Assembly: GCA_964392305.1 (NCBI GenBank)
Contig: CAYMPV010000006.1
Location: 168,707 to 232,706, forward strand
Direction: 5' to 3'
Source: JACKIC01 sp964392305
GTDB taxonomy: Bacteria > Planctomycetota > UBA1135 > UBA2386
DNA: 64,000 nt
Part shown: positions 42,369 to 51,419 of the stretch, in pieces
Layout of the letters: every line of letters starts with the position of its first letter
Numbering within the stretch: the first letter of the stretch is position 1
Translations under genes and position numbers: made by a program
Notes under the pieces: generated by a model
What the model was told of the DNA's origin: nothing
Database searches by the model: none
The model's input: the letters and a program-made list of their open reading frames with translations, nothing else

Positions 42369-43550
42369 ATGTCGAGCCGATCCGCCGTTGAGACCGATCA
42401 CCAGGTCAACCCGCGCGAGGGGCTGGCGGTCGTCGCCCTGGCGCTCGCCGCGTTCTCGCTGAACCTGAACACCAACGTGCTCGGCGCGCTGTTGCCGTTC
42501 GTACGCGAGGACCTGCACCTCGACGACGGCGCCGGCAAGATCCTGGTCGCCGCCGCTGCCGCCGGCTCGGCGTTCGGCGCGCTCGCGGTGGGGCCGCTCG
42601 CGGCGGCATGGGGCCGGCGCCGCATGCTGGTGGTCGGCCTGTCGTTGTTCACCCTGGCCAGCGCCCTGCATCTGCTGGCCGCATCGTTCTTCTGGTTCGC
42701 GGTGCTGCGCGGCCTGTCGGGCGTCGCCGTCGGGATCGCCTATGCCGCGGCTTCGGCCCTGGTCGCGGAGGTCGTGCCCTACCAACGGCGCGGCGCGGCG
42801 CTCGGTCGCTTCACTGCGGGCATGTTCCTGGCGATCCCGATCGGCATGCCGCTGTCCGTGGTGCTCGCCAACCAGGGCGTCTGGCGCGGCATCTTCGTGG
42901 TGCAGGCGGCGATCGGGGCGCTGGCGTGCTGGTGGTCGCTGCGTGCCGTACCGGTGACGGCGGCGGTCGAACAACGCGGCTCGACGCGCGCCGTGTTGCG
43001 CAACGGCCCGGCGATGGCGGCGTTGCTGGCGACGCTGTTGCACGTCGGCTCGTTCTTCACCACGGTGCAACTGGCGACCTCGTGGCTCGACGACACCGGT
43101 CGCGTCGCCAAGGAGGACCAGATCTGGGTGTGGGTGGGGCTCGGTACCTGTTCGGTGTTCGGCAGCGCGCTGCTCGGCCGCGCCGCCGACCGCTTCGGCA
43201 AGCGGGCCTTCGTGCTCGTGACCTCGATGGTGCTGGTGCTCTGTTTCGGGTTGCTCGCGCGCGAACCCGGGTTGCTGCTGCTGACCGTCGTCGGCGTGCT
43301 GCTCGCGGTCGTGGCCGCCGCGCGCACGGGGCCGCTGCAGGCACTGGTCTCCGGGCTGGTGCCGGCGAACGAGCTCGGCGCGTTGATGGGCCTGCGCGGT
43401 TTCGCGATGCAGATGGGGGTCGCGGGTTTTGCGTTGGCCGCCGTGCCGATCGGGGCCCAGGCGGGGTTCTCGGGCATCCTCTGGTTCGCTGCGGGCTGTC
43501 AGGTGTTGTCGTACGTGGCGATCCGCGTCGGCGTGCGGAGGGCGCGATAG
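42369..43550 (+). CDS. MFS transporter
   Basis: The protein has 393 aa with about twelve hydrophobic helices. GPLAAAWGRRRMLVVG is the loop 2-3 motif A of the Major Facilitator Superfamily, and a related GRAADRFGKRAFVLV occurs between helices 8 and 9. FAVLRGLSGVAVGIAYAAASA is typical of helix 4-5 in drug:H+ or sugar MFS carriers. The ATG at 42369 (MSSRSAVETDHQ) was chosen because an upstream ATG at 42321 adds a charged stretch inside the promoter spacer. The substrate is unknown. The next gene starts 2 bp after the stop, so the pair is co-translated. Confidence 0.88.
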   Translation: MSSRSAVETDHQVNPREGLAVVALALAAFSLNLNTNVLGALLPFVREDLHLDDGAGKILVAAAAAGSAFGALAVGPLAAAWGRRRMLVVGLSLFTLASALHLLAASFFWFAVLRGLSGVAVGIAYAAASALVAEVVPYQRRGAALGRFTAGMFLAIPIGMPLSVVLANQGVWRGIFVVQAAIGALACWWSLRAVPVTAAVEQRGSTRAVLRNGPAMAALLATLLHVGSFFTTVQLATSWLDDTGRVAKEDQIWVWVGLGTCSVFGSALLGRAADRFGKRAFVLVTSMVLVLCFGLLAREPGLLLLTVVGVLLAVVAAARTGPLQALVSGLVPANELGALMGLRGFAMQMGVAGFALAAVPIGAQAGFSGILWFAAGCQVLSYVAIRVGVRRAR

Positions 43551-43552
43551 CC

Positions 43553-44479
43553 GTGCGCTCGTGGCTCGGTCTGCTGTTCGGCACCTTCGCGGGGGCGGTG
43601 TCGTCGTCGGCGCAGGAACCCTTGCTCACGCTCGCGCCGCGCATCTATGTCGAAGCACTCACGGCGATCTTGCCGACGGTGCTGGGTCGGCCGGTCAATG
43701 TGCTGGCGCTCGAGACGGCTGCGCCCGACGCGGCCGCGGCGCTGTGGCTGATCGACGAATGGACGCTGATGCGCAGTGCAGCGACGGCGCCGCGCGAAGG
43801 ACAGCTGTTCCTGCCGTTCTCGGTCGACCACGTCCTGGTCGCCGCAGCCAGCTTCGGGCCGCGCCGCACCTGGACCTGGCAGGAACTGGCGCTCAACCCC
43901 GAACTGCACGACCGCCTGGGCCTCGTCGATCCGGCGGGCGACGGCGGGCCATGGGCGGCGATGTTGCGCGGCGAGTTGCAGCGAGGGGGTTCGCAGGCAG
44001 ACGTGCTGGCGCTGTGGACGACCTTCGACGCGCGCGCCGGTCGCCTCTACGCCGATCAGCTCGCCGCTCACGATGCGTTCGTCGCCGGTAGTGTCACCGC
44101 GTGGGTCGCGCCGAGGGGTTTGGCGCTGGGCACGGCGATCGGCGGCCGCGACGTGCAGAGGCATCCGATCGAGGCCTCTTCGGTGCGGCTCGGCGTGACG
44201 TTGCGGCCCGGTGCGGACCCGGCGTGGCCCGGGTTGCTCGACGCTCTCGGCCAGGAAGCGCTGCAGGACATCGCCAGGGCTGCGGGCGTGGACCTCGCGG
44301 CGCCGGGTGTGCCAGCTCTGCCGGCGGATGTCGCTGCCGACCTGTTCACGGCGTTCGGCACCCAGGTGCGTGGCCGCGGCCGGAACGTCGAGGACCTCGC
44401 CGATTGGATCGATCTGGTGTTCGTGATCGCGTCGTTGGGGCTGCTGCTGCTGGTGTGGCGCAAGCTGCAGCGGCGGTGA
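43553..44479 (+). CDS. Exported periplasmic-binding-protein-like protein with C-terminal anchor
   Basis: The protein has 308 aa with a GTG start (VRSWLGLLFGTFAGAVSSSAQ), a signal peptide ending in AQ. The body resembles a type 2 periplasmic binding protein in style (VEALTAILPTVLGRPVNVLA, LPFSVDHVLVAAASFGPRRTWTWQEL, WVAPRGLALGTAIGGRDVQRH), but helices and pocket residues cannot be assigned by eye. A helix at the end (VFVIASLGLLLLVWRKLQRR) should anchor it in the inner membrane, unlike soluble binding proteins. It starts 2 bp after the MFS gene, so it may help that transporter or sense its substrate (inference). The family is uncertain. Confidence 0.62.
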   Translation: MRSWLGLLFGTFAGAVSSSAQEPLLTLAPRIYVEALTAILPTVLGRPVNVLALETAAPDAAAALWLIDEWTLMRSAATAPREGQLFLPFSVDHVLVAAASFGPRRTWTWQELALNPELHDRLGLVDPAGDGGPWAAMLRGELQRGGSQADVLALWTTFDARAGRLYADQLAAHDAFVAGSVTAWVAPRGLALGTAIGGRDVQRHPIEASSVRLGVTLRPGADPAWPGLLDALGQEALQDIARAAGVDLAAPGVPALPADVAADLFTAFGTQVRGRGRNVEDLADWIDLVFVIASLGLLLLVWRKLQRR

Positions 44480-44567
44480 ACCGGGAATCTCTCCTGTGGC
44501 GGCGTCGGTGTCGCCACGGCAGCTTAGATGCTGCGCTGGCCGCGCCCTTTTCGCGAACCTCGTGCCG

Positions 44568-45656
44568 ATGAAGCCAAACCTGCTGCCGTTCCTCGCCCTG
44601 CTCGCCTTCTCCGCCGCCTGCGCCTCGCCGCGTCGCGCCTATCTCGTCGATCTCGGCGACACCGTGGTCAGCACCCGCACCACGGACCGCGGCGACAAGG
44701 AGACCTATCTCGTCACCAACCGGAGCAGCGGCGAAACCGAGCTGCGTCGCGTGGTGGAGTCGACGCGCAGCCGGGCCGTGTTGGGGGTGCGCACTGTCGA
44801 GTTGGACAAGGACAACGCGCAGGAACGCGGCGTCAAACCGTACTCGGGGCTGCTGGTGAAGTCGGTGACCAAGGACGGGGGTGCGGCCGCGGCCGGTATC
44901 GTCGCCGGTGACGTGCTGCTCGCTGCCGACGACCAGGAACTCGTCTACCAGAGTCAGCTGACCAAGCTGATGGACGGCCTCGAGGCCGACCAGGAGGTGC
45001 GCTTCTCGCTGTTGCGCGGTCAGGAACGCATCGAACGCACCGTACGTGTCACCGCCAGCCGCAGCGAGCCGGTGCGTGAGGAGCACGTGATCCCGCTGAC
45101 CGAACCCACCTACGCCGTCGGGCCGTTCGCCGGCGTGCGTTTGCGCGGTGTGCCCGAACCCTACAATCGCGAGCTGTTCGGCGAGGCCAACGGCGTCGTG
45201 ATCAGCTACGTCGAGGTGGGGTCACCCGCGTGGGTCGCGGGGTTGCGCACGGGGGACGTGCTCGAGTCGATCGACGGTGGGCCGGTGCCGCCGCTCGAGG
45301 ATCTCACGCACCTGATCGCCGAACGCGGCGAGCAGCGCGGCCAGATGCAGTGGCAGGTGACGCGCGGCCGCGGCCAGAGTTACGCGACGACGTTCTCGCT
45401 CTACGACTACCGCGACGGCAGTGACGTGCACGTGCCGCTGCTGTTCCACATCGACGACGGCGTCGCCTACGATCGGTGGGCCGTCGGACCGTTCGGTCTG
45501 GTGATGAGCAGCCGCACTAGCTACGTCGCGCCGACCTCGACGCGGCAGGCGGAGACGCGCAACGAGTTCAGCGCCTTGCTGGGCCTGTTCTGCGTCGACT
45601 CGGGGCCGCGCGACACTTCGGTGCGCCTGCTCTGGATCATCCGTTTCGACACCTGA
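44568..45656 (+). CDS. Lipoprotein with two PDZ domains
   Basis: The protein has 362 aa. MKPNLLPFLALLAFSAAC ends in a lipobox, so Cys18 should be lipidated. A first PDZ-like domain (PYSGLLVKSVTKDGGAAAAG, IVAGDVLLAADDQELVYQSQ) and a second (GVVISYVEVGSPAWVAGLRTG, DVLESIDGGPVPPLEDLTH) follow. No protease catalytic triad is present, so it is a binding or scaffold protein, possibly in envelope protein quality control. Three hairpins lie just after the stop, between it and the convergent mutM gene. Start 44568 was preferred to an upstream ATG because of the lipoprotein signal. Confidence 0.8.
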   Translation: MKPNLLPFLALLAFSAACASPRRAYLVDLGDTVVSTRTTDRGDKETYLVTNRSSGETELRRVVESTRSRAVLGVRTVELDKDNAQERGVKPYSGLLVKSVTKDGGAAAAGIVAGDVLLAADDQELVYQSQLTKLMDGLEADQEVRFSLLRGQERIERTVRVTASRSEPVREEHVIPLTEPTYAVGPFAGVRLRGVPEPYNRELFGEANGVVISYVEVGSPAWVAGLRTGDVLESIDGGPVPPLEDLTHLIAERGEQRGQMQWQVTRGRGQSYATTFSLYDYRDGSDVHVPLLFHIDDGVAYDRWAVGPFGLVMSSRTSYVAPTSTRQAETRNEFSALLGLFCVDSGPRDTSVRLLWIIRFDT

Positions 45657-45757
45657 GAGCCTGAGAGAGAAACCATGATACAGGCTCTCAGAATGTCCCT
45701 GGTGGCCGCATTCGCGGCCACGCAGAGAGCGAGAAGCCGATTGCTTCTCACTCTCTG
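45653..45757. terminator. Three hairpins between convergent PDZ lipoprotein and mutM genes
   Basis: Stem 1 pairs CTGAGAGCCTG (45653-45663) with its complement at 45681-45691. Stem 2 pairs GTGGCCGC (45702-45709) with 45714-45721 around ATTC. Stem 3 pairs 45723-45737 with 45743-45757, one mismatch. The first overlaps the PDZ stop codon. They probably act as a bidirectional terminator, although no U-tract is evident. Confidence 0.6.
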
Positions 45758-45770
45758 AGCCGCGCCGCGA

Positions 45771-46610
45771 TCAACGCTGGCAAACCGCGCACCAGTAGGT
45801 GCTGCGTCCACCGTCGGTGGTGCGGCGGATGGTCGCGCCGCAGCGCCTGCAGGCCTCGCCGCCGCGCTCGTACACCGCCAGTTCCCGCGCGAAGAAGCCG
45901 GCGTCCTCGGCGACGCCGACGTAGTCGCGAAACGAAGTGCCGCCGGCAGCGATCGCCGCGAGCAGCACCGCCTTGACCGCCTCGACCAACGCGTCGCACT
46001 CGCGCCGCGTCAGCGACCCCGCGGCGCGCCGCGGCCGCACGCCGGCACGCCAACAGGCCTCACTCGCGTAGATGTTGCCGATGCCGACCACCACGGCGGC
46101 GTTCATCAGCAGCACCTTGATCGCGACCTTGCGGTGCCGCGTTGCGGCGAACAGGAGCGCGCCGTCGAAGCCGGCTTGCAGCGGTTCGACGCCGAGCCGG
46201 TGGAGCAGGGCATGCTGCGCCAGCGTCGCCTGCGCGCCGACGTCGAGCGCGCCGAAACGTCGCGGATCGACGAAACGCAGCAGCCGGTCGCCGAAGTCGA
46301 GGCGCCAGTGTTCGTGGCGGCGGAACTCGGGCGCAGCGGCGCGTGGCTTGCGGACATCCACGAACAGTCGGCCGGTCATGCCCAGGTGCACGAGCAGCAC
46401 GGGCGCCGTGGCGCCGTCGAAGTGCAGGAGCAGGTACTTCGATCGGCGGGTCACCTCGCGACAGGTGTGCCCGGCGAGTGCTTCGACCGCCGCGACCGGG
46501 ATCGGCCAGCGCAGGTCGCTGCGGCGCAGTTCGACTGCCCGCACCCGGCGCCCGACGACGTGCGCACGCAAGCCGCGGCACACGGTCTCGACTTCAGGCA
46601 GCTCGGGCAA
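45771..46610 (-). CDS. mutM: Formamidopyrimidine-DNA glycosylase
   Basis: The protein has 279 aa. It starts PELPEVETVCRGL after Met, where Pro2 is the nucleophile and Glu3 assists. RRSKYLLLHF has the conserved Lys57-type residue. IKVLLMNAAVVVGIGNIYAS is the helix-two-turn-helix, and the end CRRCGATIRRTTDGGRSTYWCAVC is the zinc finger with four Cys. It removes oxidised purines such as 8-oxoguanine and cuts the strand. Full length and intact. It is divergent from the methylmalonyl-CoA epimerase gene. Confidence 0.96.
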   Translation of the reverse strand: MPELPEVETVCRGLRAHVVGRRVRAVELRRSDLRWPIPVAAVEALAGHTCREVTRRSKYLLLHFDGATAPVLLVHLGMTGRLFVDVRKPRAAAPEFRRHEHWRLDFGDRLLRFVDPRRFGALDVGAQATLAQHALLHRLGVEPLQAGFDGALLFAATRHRKVAIKVLLMNAAVVVGIGNIYASEACWRAGVRPRRAAGSLTRRECDALVEAVKAVLLAAIAAGGTSFRDYVGVAEDAGFFARELAVYERGGEACRRCGATIRRTTDGGRSTYWCAVCQR

Positions 46611-46662
46611 GGTGATGGTGTCGGGTAACGGAGTATCGGGTGCGATGCGGCGCCCGGCCCGC

Positions 46663-46668
46663 TAGCAT
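46663..46668 (+). promoter_or_regulatory. Putative -10 box (TAGCAT) for the epimerase/carboxylase genes
   Basis: CGCTAGCAT lies 37 bases before the ATG at 46706. An in-frame ATG at 46667 overlaps the box and would be too close to it to be translated. Motif evidence only. Confidence 0.3.
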
Positions 46669-46705
46669 GCCGCGCCGATTTCGGCCTCCCAACCCTCAGT
46701 TGCCA

Positions 46706-47143
46706 ATGCCCTCCGTCCCGCCGGTCGCCGGCCTGCACCACATCGGCATCGCCGTCACCTCGCTCGACCAGGCCCTGCCGCGGTGGCAGGGGTTCGGGCT
46801 GGTGCTGCAATCGATCGAAGAGGTCCCGACCGAGAAGGTGCGGGTCGCCGTGTTGCTCGCCGGTGCGACGCGTATCGAACTGCTCGAGCCAACCGGTCCG
46901 GACTCGCCGATCGCCCAGTTCCTGGGCAAACGCGGTCCCGGCATCCATCACCTCGCCTTCGGCGTGCGGGACTGCCAGGTGCAGATGGACGCGTTGGCCG
47001 CGGCCGGCGCGCCGTTGCTGGGCACCGCACCTCGCCCGGGCGCGCACGACTGCAAGGTCGCGTTCGTGCACCCAAGGCACCTGCTCGGCGTGCTCGCCGA
47101 ACTCGTCGAGGACCCCCACGCTCCGAACCCCAACCATGACTGA
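46706..47143 (+). CDS. mce: Methylmalonyl-CoA epimerase
   Basis: The protein has 145 aa and starts MPSVPPVAGLHHIGIAVTSL. VOC-fold motifs match Mce: LHHIGIAV (first metal His), ATRIELLEPTGPDSPIAQFL, GPGIHHLAFGV (second His) and LLGVLAELVED (metal Glu). It interconverts (S)- and (R)-methylmalonyl-CoA, the step after propionyl-CoA carboxylase. The gene overlaps the start of the carboxyltransferase gene by 8 bp, so the two are co-translated. The upstream ATG at 46667 was rejected because it lies in the -10 box. Confidence 0.93.
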   Translation: MPSVPPVAGLHHIGIAVTSLDQALPRWQGFGLVLQSIEEVPTEKVRVAVLLAGATRIELLEPTGPDSPIAQFLGKRGPGIHHLAFGVRDCQVQMDALAAAGAPLLGTAPRPGAHDCKVAFVHPRHLLGVLAELVEDPHAPNPNHD

Positions 47144-48686
47144 TCCGATCCACAAGCTGCAGGAGCTGCGCGACCGGTCGCTGCTCGGCGGCGGCCAAGA
47201 CCGCATCGACGCCCAACACGCCAAGGGCAAGCTGACCGCGCGCGAACGCATCGACCTGCTCGTCGACGCGGGCACCTTCACCGAGATCGATCGGTTCGTG
47301 ACGCACCGTTGCCGCGACTTCGGCATGGACGCCGAGAAGAACCTGATCCTCGGGGACGGTGTGGTCACGGGCAGCGCGCGCATCGACGGCCGCCCCGTCT
47401 ATCTCTATTCGCAGGACTTCACGGTGTTCGGCGGCAGCCTGTCCGAGACCCACGCCGCCAAGATCTGCAAGATCATGGACCTGGCCGTGAAGATGGGTGT
47501 GCCCGTGGTCGGCCTCAACGACTCGGGTGGCGCGCGCATCCAGGAAGGCGTGGTCTCGCTCGGCGGTTATGCCGACATCTTCCTGCGCAACACCCTGGCC
47601 AGCGGCGTCGTGCCGCAGCTCAGCGTGATCATGGGACCCTGCGCCGGTGGCGCGGTCTACAGCCCGGCGATCACGGACTTCATCTTCATGGTGGAGGGCA
47701 CGAGCTTCATGCACATCACCGGCCCCGACGTGGTCAAGACGGTGACGCACGAGGACACCACCAGCGAGGATCTCGGCGGCGCGCGGGTGCACAGCGAGGT
47801 CTCGGGCGTCGCGCACTTCACCGCGCCCGACGACGGTGCCTGCCTGCTGCAGTTGCGCGAACTGATGTCCTACCTGCCGCTCAACAACGGCGAGGATCCG
47901 CCGTTCAAGGCGACCGAAGACGACCCCAACCGCATGGACGAGACCCTCGACACGATCGTGCCGGCGGCCAGCGACCAGCCGTACGAGATGCGGCAGGTGG
48001 TCAAGAAGATCGTCGACGACGGCAAGTTCTTCGAAGTGCACGCACGTTTCGCCAAGAACATCGTGGTCGGCTTCGCCCGGCTCGGCGGCCGCGTCGTCGG
48101 CATCGTCGGCAACCAGCCGGCCTATCTGGCCGGGGTGCTCGACATCAAGGCGAGTCTGAAGGGGGCGCGCTTCATCCGCTTCTGTGATGCCTTCAACATT
48201 CCGCTGGTGACCTTCGAGGACGTGCCGGGGTTCCTGCCCGGCACCGATCAGGAGTGGGGCGGGATCATCACGCACGGCGCCAAGCTGCTCTATGCCTACT
48301 GCGAGGCCACCGTGCCGAAGATCACGGTGATCACCCGCAAGGCGTACGGCGGTGCCTACGACGTGATGAACAGCAAACACATCCGCGCCGACCTGAACCT
48401 GGCCTGGCCGTCCGCCGAGATCGCGGTCATGGGGGCCGAGGGCGCCGCCAAGATCGTGTTCCGCCGCGAGATCGCGGCTGCCAAGGACCCCGCCGCCGAG
48501 GCGAAGCGACTGGTCGCGGACTACAAGGCGAAGTTCGCCAACCCCTACCAGGCGGCGGCGCGCGGCTACATCGACGACGTGATCGAGCCGCGCCGCACCA
48601 GGCCGATGCTGATCCAGGCGCTCGAACTGCTGCGCAGCAAGCGCGACAGCAATCCGCCCAGGAAGCACGGCAACATTCCGTTGTGA
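47136..48686 (+). CDS. pccB: Propionyl-CoA carboxylase beta chain (acyl-CoA carboxyltransferase)
   Basis: The protein has 516 aa and starts MTDPIHKLQELRDRSL. It shows the crotonase-like carboxyltransferase features: CAGGAVYSPAITDFIFMV, GDGVVTGSARIDGRPVYLYS, VPGFLPGTDQEWGGII and KAYGGAYDVMNSKHIRAD. The enzyme moves CO2 from carboxybiotin to acyl-CoA. Because mce overlaps its start, propionyl-CoA is the likely substrate, giving methylmalonyl-CoA. Its biotin carboxylase and carrier partners lie 2.7 kb downstream on the same strand, separated by two minus-strand genes. A TTCG-loop hairpin follows the stop. Confidence 0.94.
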   Translation: MTDPIHKLQELRDRSLLGGGQDRIDAQHAKGKLTARERIDLLVDAGTFTEIDRFVTHRCRDFGMDAEKNLILGDGVVTGSARIDGRPVYLYSQDFTVFGGSLSETHAAKICKIMDLAVKMGVPVVGLNDSGGARIQEGVVSLGGYADIFLRNTLASGVVPQLSVIMGPCAGGAVYSPAITDFIFMVEGTSFMHITGPDVVKTVTHEDTTSEDLGGARVHSEVSGVAHFTAPDDGACLLQLRELMSYLPLNNGEDPPFKATEDDPNRMDETLDTIVPAASDQPYEMRQVVKKIVDDGKFFEVHARFAKNIVVGFARLGGRVVGIVGNQPAYLAGVLDIKASLKGARFIRFCDAFNIPLVTFEDVPGFLPGTDQEWGGIITHGAKLLYAYCEATVPKITVITRKAYGGAYDVMNSKHIRADLNLAWPSAEIAVMGAEGAAKIVFRREIAAAKDPAAEAKRLVADYKAKFANPYQAAARGYIDDVIEPRRTRPMLIQALELLRSKRDSNPPRKHGNIPL

Positions 48687-48693
48687 GGCGCCG

Positions 48694-48709
48694 GCGGCGT
48701 TCGCGCCGC
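48694..48709 (+). terminator. GC-rich hairpin with TTCG loop after pccB
   Basis: GCGGCG pairs with CGCCGC around TTCG, starting 8 bases after the pccB stop. It probably terminates or stabilises the pccB message; there is no U-tract. Confidence 0.45.
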
Positions 48710-48750
48710 GCGCACAAGTCACCGAGTAGTCGGCTCGCGCCGGGTCGAAC

Positions 48751-49839
48751 TCACAGCGCGATGGTGCGGCCTTCGCGTGCCGCCTGATCCGCCGCCAGCA
48801 CGATCCGCAGGCTGTTGACCGCGTCGGCCAGGTGGTCGGTGAGGTCGACGTCGTCGCGGATGGCGCGCAACAGGAACTGCTGCTCGCGCAGGCACAGGCC
48901 GTCGTGGTCGGGTTCGTCGGCGGTGTCGAGCCACTCGTCGGGCCGGACGAACCGATCCTCGGTGTCGCGGTCCTGCCAGTGCACACGCAGCGTGTTGGTC
49001 TTGGTGTGCGAGTCGACGTCGGCGCTGCCGGCCTGACGTTCGCCCTGGCGGTCGACGATCGACACGCAGCCCCTGGGGCCGACGACGTCCTTCACGAAGT
49101 AGGCGACCTCGCTCATCATCGGTCCCCAGCCGGCTTCGTACCAACCGACCGAACCGTCTGCGAAGGTGACCTGCAGCTGGCCGTAGTTGTACATGCCGGG
49201 CTGCAGTTCGTCGCTGAGCCGCGCCTGGATGGCGCTGACGCGCACCGGCCGGCTGCGCGTCATCTGGCACATCACGTCGACGTAGTGCACGCCGCAGTCG
49301 ACGATCGGCGACATCGAGTTCATCAGCGCCTTGTGCGTCGTCCAGTCCTTGCCGCGACTCTGCTGATTGAGGTTCATGCGCATCACCAGCGGTTTGCCGA
49401 GCGTCTGCGCGACCTCGATGAACTTCTGCCACGCCGGGTGCACACGCAGGATGTAGCCGACGACGACCTTGCGGCCATGTTCGCGGGCGAGGTCGACGAT
49501 CTGCTGCGCCTCTTCGACGGACTCGGCCAGCGGTTTCTCGACGAACAGGTGCGAGCCGCCGCGCAGCGCGGTGCGCGCGATCGCGGCGTGCGTGTCCGGG
49601 TAGGTGTTGATCGAGACGACGTCGGGTCGCGTCGCCGCGTGGGCCGTCTCGAAGTCGCCGAAGGTCGGCAACGGACCGGTCGCCGGGTCGCCGAGTTCGG
49701 CCGCGAGGCGGTCGCGGGACGTCGGGCCGCGGCTGACGAGGCCGACGATCTGGAAGTCCTCGGCGAGACGGTGGTAGGCGCGGGCGTGTGAGGTCCCCAT
49801 GTTGCCGCAGCCGACGACGAGCACGCGTTGACGGTTCAT
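48751..49839 (-). CDS. Gfo/Idh/MocA family oxidoreductase
   Basis: The protein has 362 aa. RVLVVGCGNMGTSHARAY is the NAD(P)-binding loop. GGSHLFVEKPLAESVEEA contains the conserved EKP of the family, and CGVHYVDVMCQMT carries the active-site His. Members oxidise or reduce sugars and their derivatives, such as myo-inositol or glucose-fructose. The substrate is not evident. It lies on the opposite strand inside the carboxylase gene set, where it has no obvious connection. A sequence CTAGAA six bases before the ATG could be a weak promoter element. Confidence 0.9.
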   Translation of the reverse strand: MNRQRVLVVGCGNMGTSHARAYHRLAEDFQIVGLVSRGPTSRDRLAAELGDPATGPLPTFGDFETAHAATRPDVVSINTYPDTHAAIARTALRGGSHLFVEKPLAESVEEAQQIVDLAREHGRKVVVGYILRVHPAWQKFIEVAQTLGKPLVMRMNLNQQSRGKDWTTHKALMNSMSPIVDCGVHYVDVMCQMTRSRPVRVSAIQARLSDELQPGMYNYGQLQVTFADGSVGWYEAGWGPMMSEVAYFVKDVVGPRGCVSIVDRQGERQAGSADVDSHTKTNTLRVHWQDRDTEDRFVRPDEWLDTADEPDHDGLCLREQQFLLRAIRDDVDLTDHLADAVNSLRIVLAADQAAREGRTIAL

Positions 49840-49987
49840 GCGCAGGTTCTAGCCCGGACCATTCATGAGAGGAAGGCTGCGAACCCGCCCTGGTCCTCGC
49901 TGCCTGCGTTGCGCGGCAGAGCCTGTCATCAGCGTGGCAGACACCGGGCTGTCCACGATGGCACGTCATTAGCTGGCATCGCGTTCA

Positions 49988-51313
<1,326 letters not shown>

Positions 51314-51320
51314 GACGCCG

Positions 51321-51326
51321 AAGGTA
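51321..51326 (-). promoter_or_regulatory. Putative -10 box (TACCTT) deciding the nhaA start
   Basis: The minus strand reads GCCTACCTT seven bases before the ATG at 51313. This fits a leaderless transcript and would lie inside the coding region if the ATG at 51349 were used. Confidence 0.35.
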
Positions 51327-51396
51327 GGCCGCCAACGAGGCGGATTCATGCTCACTCCGTTGGCGCGCTGTGCGTTGCTTCATCGCCGCCGGCGGC

Positions 51397-51402
51397 TACC
51401 CT
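51397..51402 (+). promoter_or_regulatory. Putative -10 box (TACCCT) for the biotin carboxylase gene
   Basis: GGCTACCCT ends 17 bases before the ATG at 51420, with no Shine-Dalgarno. Motif evidence only. Confidence 0.35.
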
Positions 51403-51419
51403 TCTCGCCCTTCCTCGAC

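Noticed and set aside
45521..45811. Minus-strand frame across the three hairpins
   Set aside because: It is made of hairpin sequence and the ends of two real genes; a terminator region explains it better.
46755..48986. 743-codon minus-strand frame opposite mce and pccB
   Set aside because: Antisense shadow; both plus-strand genes are unmistakable.
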